Of a stretch of 6,926 nucleotides of DNA, positions 4,492 to 6,926 are shown in pieces. Source of the DNA: Clostridia bacterium (GTDB lineage Bacteria; Bacillota_A; Clostridia; Oscillospirales; CAG-272); NCBI GenBank assembly GCA_017462445.1, contig JAFTRB010000174.1:1-6926 (forward strand). Reading direction: 5' to 3'. The position numbers were made by a program, and so were the translations under genes. Each line of letters starts with the position of its first letter. Position 1 is the stretch's first letter. Below the pieces are notes generated by a model. It made no database searches and had not been told where the DNA came from. It saw nothing but the letters and a program-made list of their open reading frames with translations.

Positions 4492-6657
4492 ATGAAAAAG
4501 AAGTTTATAAAAGCCACAAAGGAATACACAACCCTTGAATGCGGTGTTCCCGCACCGCTTATGCGCCGCAGCTTTACCCTTCATGGCGAGATAAAGAGCG
4601 CCGAGATATTTATAGCAGGTCTTGGGTTTTACAAGCTCTTTGTAAACGGTGTTGAAATTACAAAGGGCTATCTTGCGCCCTATATCTCAAATCCCGATGA
4701 TATTATCTATTATGACAGTTATAGCTGCGCTGACTATCTTCGCGAGGGTGAGAATGTTATAGGCGTTATGCTTGGTAACGGTTTTCTTAATTGCCCGGGA
4801 GGCAAGGTCTGGAACTTTGACGATGTCGATTACAGAGATGCTCCCAAGCTGGCAATTGAGGTAAAGATCGAGGCGGGGGAAGAAATAATTTCCTTTGATG
4901 CGGATGAAGCCTTTCTCACCCACCCCTCCGCTATACTGCTTGACGATCTTCGCCTTGGCGAGACCTATGACGCCTCGCTTGAGATAGACGGCTGGGCAGA
5001 GCCCGGACTTGATACCGCAGGCTGGACGCCTGCTATGTACGCCGAGCCTCCAAGGGGAGAGATGCGCCTGTGCGAAGCCGAGCCAATCGTTGCGCGCGAC
5101 GAGATAAAAGCTGTGAAAATATTCCCCGAGGACGGCGCCTTTATCTATGACTTCGGTCTTAATACTGCCGGTGTATGGCGGCTTAAAATAAAGGGCGATA
5201 AGGGGCAGAAAATCGTCCTCTGGCACGGCGAGCAGCTAACCAAGGACGGCAAATTTGAAAACCGCAATATTCGCTTCTATGGCGAGGGGCGCGAGTTCTA
5301 TTCGGAATACAATCAGACCTATCGCATCACCTGCTCCGGGGGCGAGGATGTCTATGTGCCTCATTTCTCCTACATCGGCTACCGATATGTAAGGGTTGAG
5401 GGGCTTAAGCCCGAGCAGGCAACCGAGGAGCTTTTGACCTACATTCCCCTCCAGGGCGATTTTGCCACCATCGGAGGCTTCAGCTGCTCTGACGAGCGGT
5501 TGAACAAGCTCTTTGGAATGGTTGATATTGCCAACCGCTCCAACCTCCTCTATTTCCCCACCGATTGCCCCCACCGTGAGAAGAACGGCTGGACCGGTGA
5601 CGCATCTATGTCCGCCGATCAGATGATACTTCAATACGATCTTGAGCCGATGTGGCTTGAGTGGCTGCGCAATATCTGCAAGGCGCAGAATGATAGGGGT
5701 GCGCTCCCCGGTATAGTTCCCACCGGCGGCTGGGGCTTTGCCTGGGGCAATGGACCAACCTGGGATAGCGTGCTCTTCAATCTGCCCTATATGCTCTATA
5801 AGTACCGCGGCTCGACAACCGCCGCCCGGGAGTGCGCTCACGCAATGGTGAGATATCTTGAATATGCAATGACAAGAAGAAGCGAGGACGGCACAATAGC
5901 CATCGGCCTTGGCGACTGGGTCCCCGTAAACAAGAGCGCGGATGCCTATGATGCTCCGCTTGCCCTCACCGACAGCGTGATGGTTATGGATATGGCTCGC
6001 AAGGCCTGCGAGATGTTCTCTGCCATCGGCTACACCCACCAGGCAGCCTTTGCCGATGGAATTTACCGCGATATGCGCGAGACTGTTCGCCGTGAGCTGG
6101 TCGACCTTGACACGATGCTTGTTAAGGGAGATTGCCAGTCCTCCCAGGCGATCGCTCTCTACTACGGTGTCTTTGAGCCGAGCGAGTGCCGTCAGGCCTT
6201 CAGCCACCTCAAGAGGCAGATAGAGCAGAAGAAGGGCGCATTTGACTGTGGCTTCATTGGTATGCATTGCATCTTCCATGTTCTGAGCATCTTTGACGAG
6301 AGCGAGCTTGCTATGAATATGATCACTCGCCCCGAGTTCCCCTCCTATACCCGTCTTATAGACGAGGGTGTAACCGCCCTCCCCGAGCAATTCCGTATAT
6401 ACGACGAATACTATCCCAACTCTCTTAACCACCACTTCCTTGGTGATGTTTCCCGTTGGCTTATGACCAGGCTTGCCGGGCTTAAGGTTATCGACCACAA
6501 AACCGTGGAGATCGACCCGCAGACTGTGGCCGGTATCGACTATGCCGAGGCCTATTATATGCTTCCGTCGGGCGAGGTCAGAGTTCGCTGGGAAAGGCTT
6601 GATAATGGCGAGATAAATGTGGAATACACAGCTCCCGAGGGCGTGACTGTACTCTGA
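4492..6657 (+). CDS. GH78 alpha-L-rhamnosidase-like enzyme, cytoplasmic
   Basis: Glycoside hydrolases of family 78 remove terminal alpha-L-rhamnose from glycosides by inversion. The 721 residues show the family order: N-terminal beta-sandwich (about 30-200, with FYKLFVNG at 46-53), a second beta domain (about 205-318), the (alpha/alpha)6 catalytic barrel (about 325-660), and a C-terminal beta domain (662-721). The signature DCPHREKNGWTGDA spans 358-371. D358, E363 (four before W367, the general acid position), W367 and D370 are present. E632 in ALPEQF and H647 in SLNHHFLG match the expected general base and sugar-binding histidine. GDW at 474-476 is also typical. There is no signal peptide, so it acts on imported rhamnosides. 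The protein is shorter than many family members (around 900 residues). AAAGGAG (4478-4484) lies 7 bases upstream. Substrate linkage and true specificity are unproven. Confidence 0.92.
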   Translation: MKKKFIKATKEYTTLECGVPAPLMRRSFTLHGEIKSAEIFIAGLGFYKLFVNGVEITKGYLAPYISNPDDIIYYDSYSCADYLREGENVIGVMLGNGFLNCPGGKVWNFDDVDYRDAPKLAIEVKIEAGEEIISFDADEAFLTHPSAILLDDLRLGETYDASLEIDGWAEPGLDTAGWTPAMYAEPPRGEMRLCEAEPIVARDEIKAVKIFPEDGAFIYDFGLNTAGVWRLKIKGDKGQKIVLWHGEQLTKDGKFENRNIRFYGEGREFYSEYNQTYRITCSGGEDVYVPHFSYIGYRYVRVEGLKPEQATEELLTYIPLQGDFATIGGFSCSDERLNKLFGMVDIANRSNLLYFPTDCPHREKNGWTGDASMSADQMILQYDLEPMWLEWLRNICKAQNDRGALPGIVPTGGWGFAWGNGPTWDSVLFNLPYMLYKYRGSTTAARECAHAMVRYLEYAMTRRSEDGTIAIGLGDWVPVNKSADAYDAPLALTDSVMVMDMARKACEMFSAIGYTHQAAFADGIYRDMRETVRRELVDLDTMLVKGDCQSSQAIALYYGVFEPSECRQAFSHLKRQIEQKKGAFDCGFIGMHCIFHVLSIFDESELAMNMITRPEFPSYTRLIDEGVTALPEQFRIYDEYYPNSLNHHFLGDVSRWLMTRLAGLKVIDHKTVEIDPQTVAGIDYAEAYYMLPSGEVRVRWERLDNGEINVEYTAPEGVTVL

Positions 6658-6679
6658 CGGTCGCAAAAATTGCATAACG

Positions 6680-6718
6680 GTCCTGAAAAAACGGACATTT
6701 TCCCTAATATTCAAAGGG
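6680..6718 (+). terminator. Two small hairpins after the rhamnosidase, weak terminator candidate
   Basis: GTCC (6680-6683) can pair with GGAC (6693-6696), followed by ATTTT. CCCT (6702-6705) can pair with AGGG (6715-6718). Both stems are only 4 bp with 9-base loops, and neither has a proper T-tract. If the operon ends here it does so inefficiently, or uses structures further downstream. Confidence 0.25.
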
Positions 6719-6725
6719 GCTGAGT

Positions 6726-6820
6726 CATTAGGAATTCAGCAAAATCAAGGCGTTCAAGCTTAAAATAGCTGTAAATGCTGAATTATTAGTGCGAAGCAAC
6801 TTTTGGGGCTCGCTTGATTT
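6726..6820. repeat. Interleaved inverted repeats, pseudoknot-like, unrecognised element
   Basis: Pair A is CATTAGGAATTCAGCA (6726-6741) with TGCTGAATTATTAGTG (6776-6791), 13 of 16 complementary with a perfect 9-bp core (6733-6741/6776-6784). Pair B is AAATCAAG (6742-6749) with CTTGATTT (6813-6820). Because B starts immediately after A's left arm but closes outside A's right arm, the order is A-B-A'-B', an H-type pseudoknot or two alternative folds. Smaller stems lie inside (AGCT 6758-6761 with 6767-6770; GCG-A-AGC 6791-6797 with GCTCGC 6808-6813). No coding region is visible. It could be a structured RNA or the end of a dispersed repeat or insertion element. Confidence 0.45.
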
Positions 6821-6829
6821 AGAGCAGAA

Positions 6830-6886
6830 ATCGCCGATTGCAACCGACAGGCGTATATAAATACGTCGGAGGGCGCAAGCGACGAT
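6830..6886. repeat. Long imperfect hairpin in the 3' intergenic region
   Basis: The two halves pair in three blocks. ATCG-x-CG-x-TTGC (6830-6841) pairs with GCAA-x-CG-x-CGAT (6875-6886). CCGA (6844-6847) pairs with TCGG (6866-6869). CGTAT (6852-6856) pairs with ATACG (6861-6865), closing an ATAA loop. About 19 base pairs form over 57 bases. There is no T-tract on the plus strand. It follows the interleaved repeats directly and may be part of the same element. Confidence 0.5.
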
Positions 6887-6908
6887 AGAAAAAGAGCATA
6901 AAAAAGAA

Positions 6909-6925
6909 GAAATTCGTAGAATTTC
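6909..6925. repeat. Palindrome at the window end
   Basis: GAAATTC (6909-6915) and GAATTTC (6919-6925) form a perfect 7-bp inverted repeat around GTA. On the minus strand it is followed by a T-rich run, so it could be a weak terminator for a gene beyond the window. It shares the 9-mer AAATTCGTA with the putative operator at 2431-2439. Truncation at the window edge prevents a firmer call. Confidence 0.35.
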
Positions 6926-6926
6926 A

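Noticed and set aside
5236..6714. Long 492-codon open frame on the minus strand antisense to the rhamnosidase
   Set aside because: It mirrors the codon pattern of the real gene. The translated product shows no recognisable domain, while the plus strand carries clear GH78 motifs; no good ribosome binding site was seen.
6742..6820. AAATCAAG ... CTTGATTT as a copy of the dus terminator (2471-2503)
   Set aside because: Only the 8-base stem ends agree; the intervening sequence and spacing are unrelated, so shared ancestry is not supported.
1..6926. CRISPR array, rRNA, replication origin or transposase gene
   Set aside because: No regularly spaced repeats, rRNA-like stretches, DnaA-box clusters or transposase motifs were found in the window.

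Overview
The window looks like a chromosomal segment of a Gram-positive, probably gut-dwelling Clostridia/Oscillospiraceae-type bacterium. This is inferred from strong AGGAGG-type ribosome binding sites, textbook TTGACA/TATAAT promoters, tightly packed genes and the gene content (intracellular GH78 rhamnosidase, small XRE regulators, DusB-type enzyme). No species can be named from the sequence alone.

Left part (1-1002). A tRNA-Cys(GCA) gene on the minus strand is cut by the window start and has a perfect-consensus promoter. Next is an AT-rich divergent pair: a 70-residue XRE/Cro-type repressor (minus) and a 121-residue membrane protein with a C-terminal zinc ribbon (plus). Their 126-bp intergenic region carries a perfect sigma-A promoter and two near-identical 15-bp imperfect palindromes placed where a repressor would block both directions. 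The zinc-ribbon gene ends at a 20-bp perfect stem terminator.

Middle part (1003-2507). A near-consensus promoter drives a structured untranslated leader of about 90 nt that I could not match to a known riboswitch. It is followed by an 80-residue two-helix membrane protein overlapping by 1 nt with a DusB-type tRNA-dihydrouridine synthase. This unit ends at a strong intrinsic terminator.

Right part (2431-6657). A second operon encodes a short-chain dehydrogenase, a flavin-reductase-like protein with an unusual charged tail, an XRE regulator and a GH78 alpha-L-rhamnosidase-like enzyme. The junctions are -14, -4 and +1 nt, so the four are very probably co-transcribed and translationally coupled. 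The best promoter lies partly inside the dus terminator and is covered by an 11-bp-arm inverted repeat, a good candidate operator for the XRE protein encoded in the operon. A plausible reading is a self-regulated unit for handling rhamnosylated compounds in the cytoplasm, with two redox-type enzymes acting on the sugar or aglycone; this is inference.

Tail (6658-6926). No coding region is visible. The 269 bases are dense in inverted repeats: two interleaved pairs (pseudoknot-like), a long imperfect hairpin, and a 7-bp-arm palindrome at the window edge. This looks like a structured RNA or a dispersed intergenic repeat/mobile-element end. It is the least explained stretch of the window.
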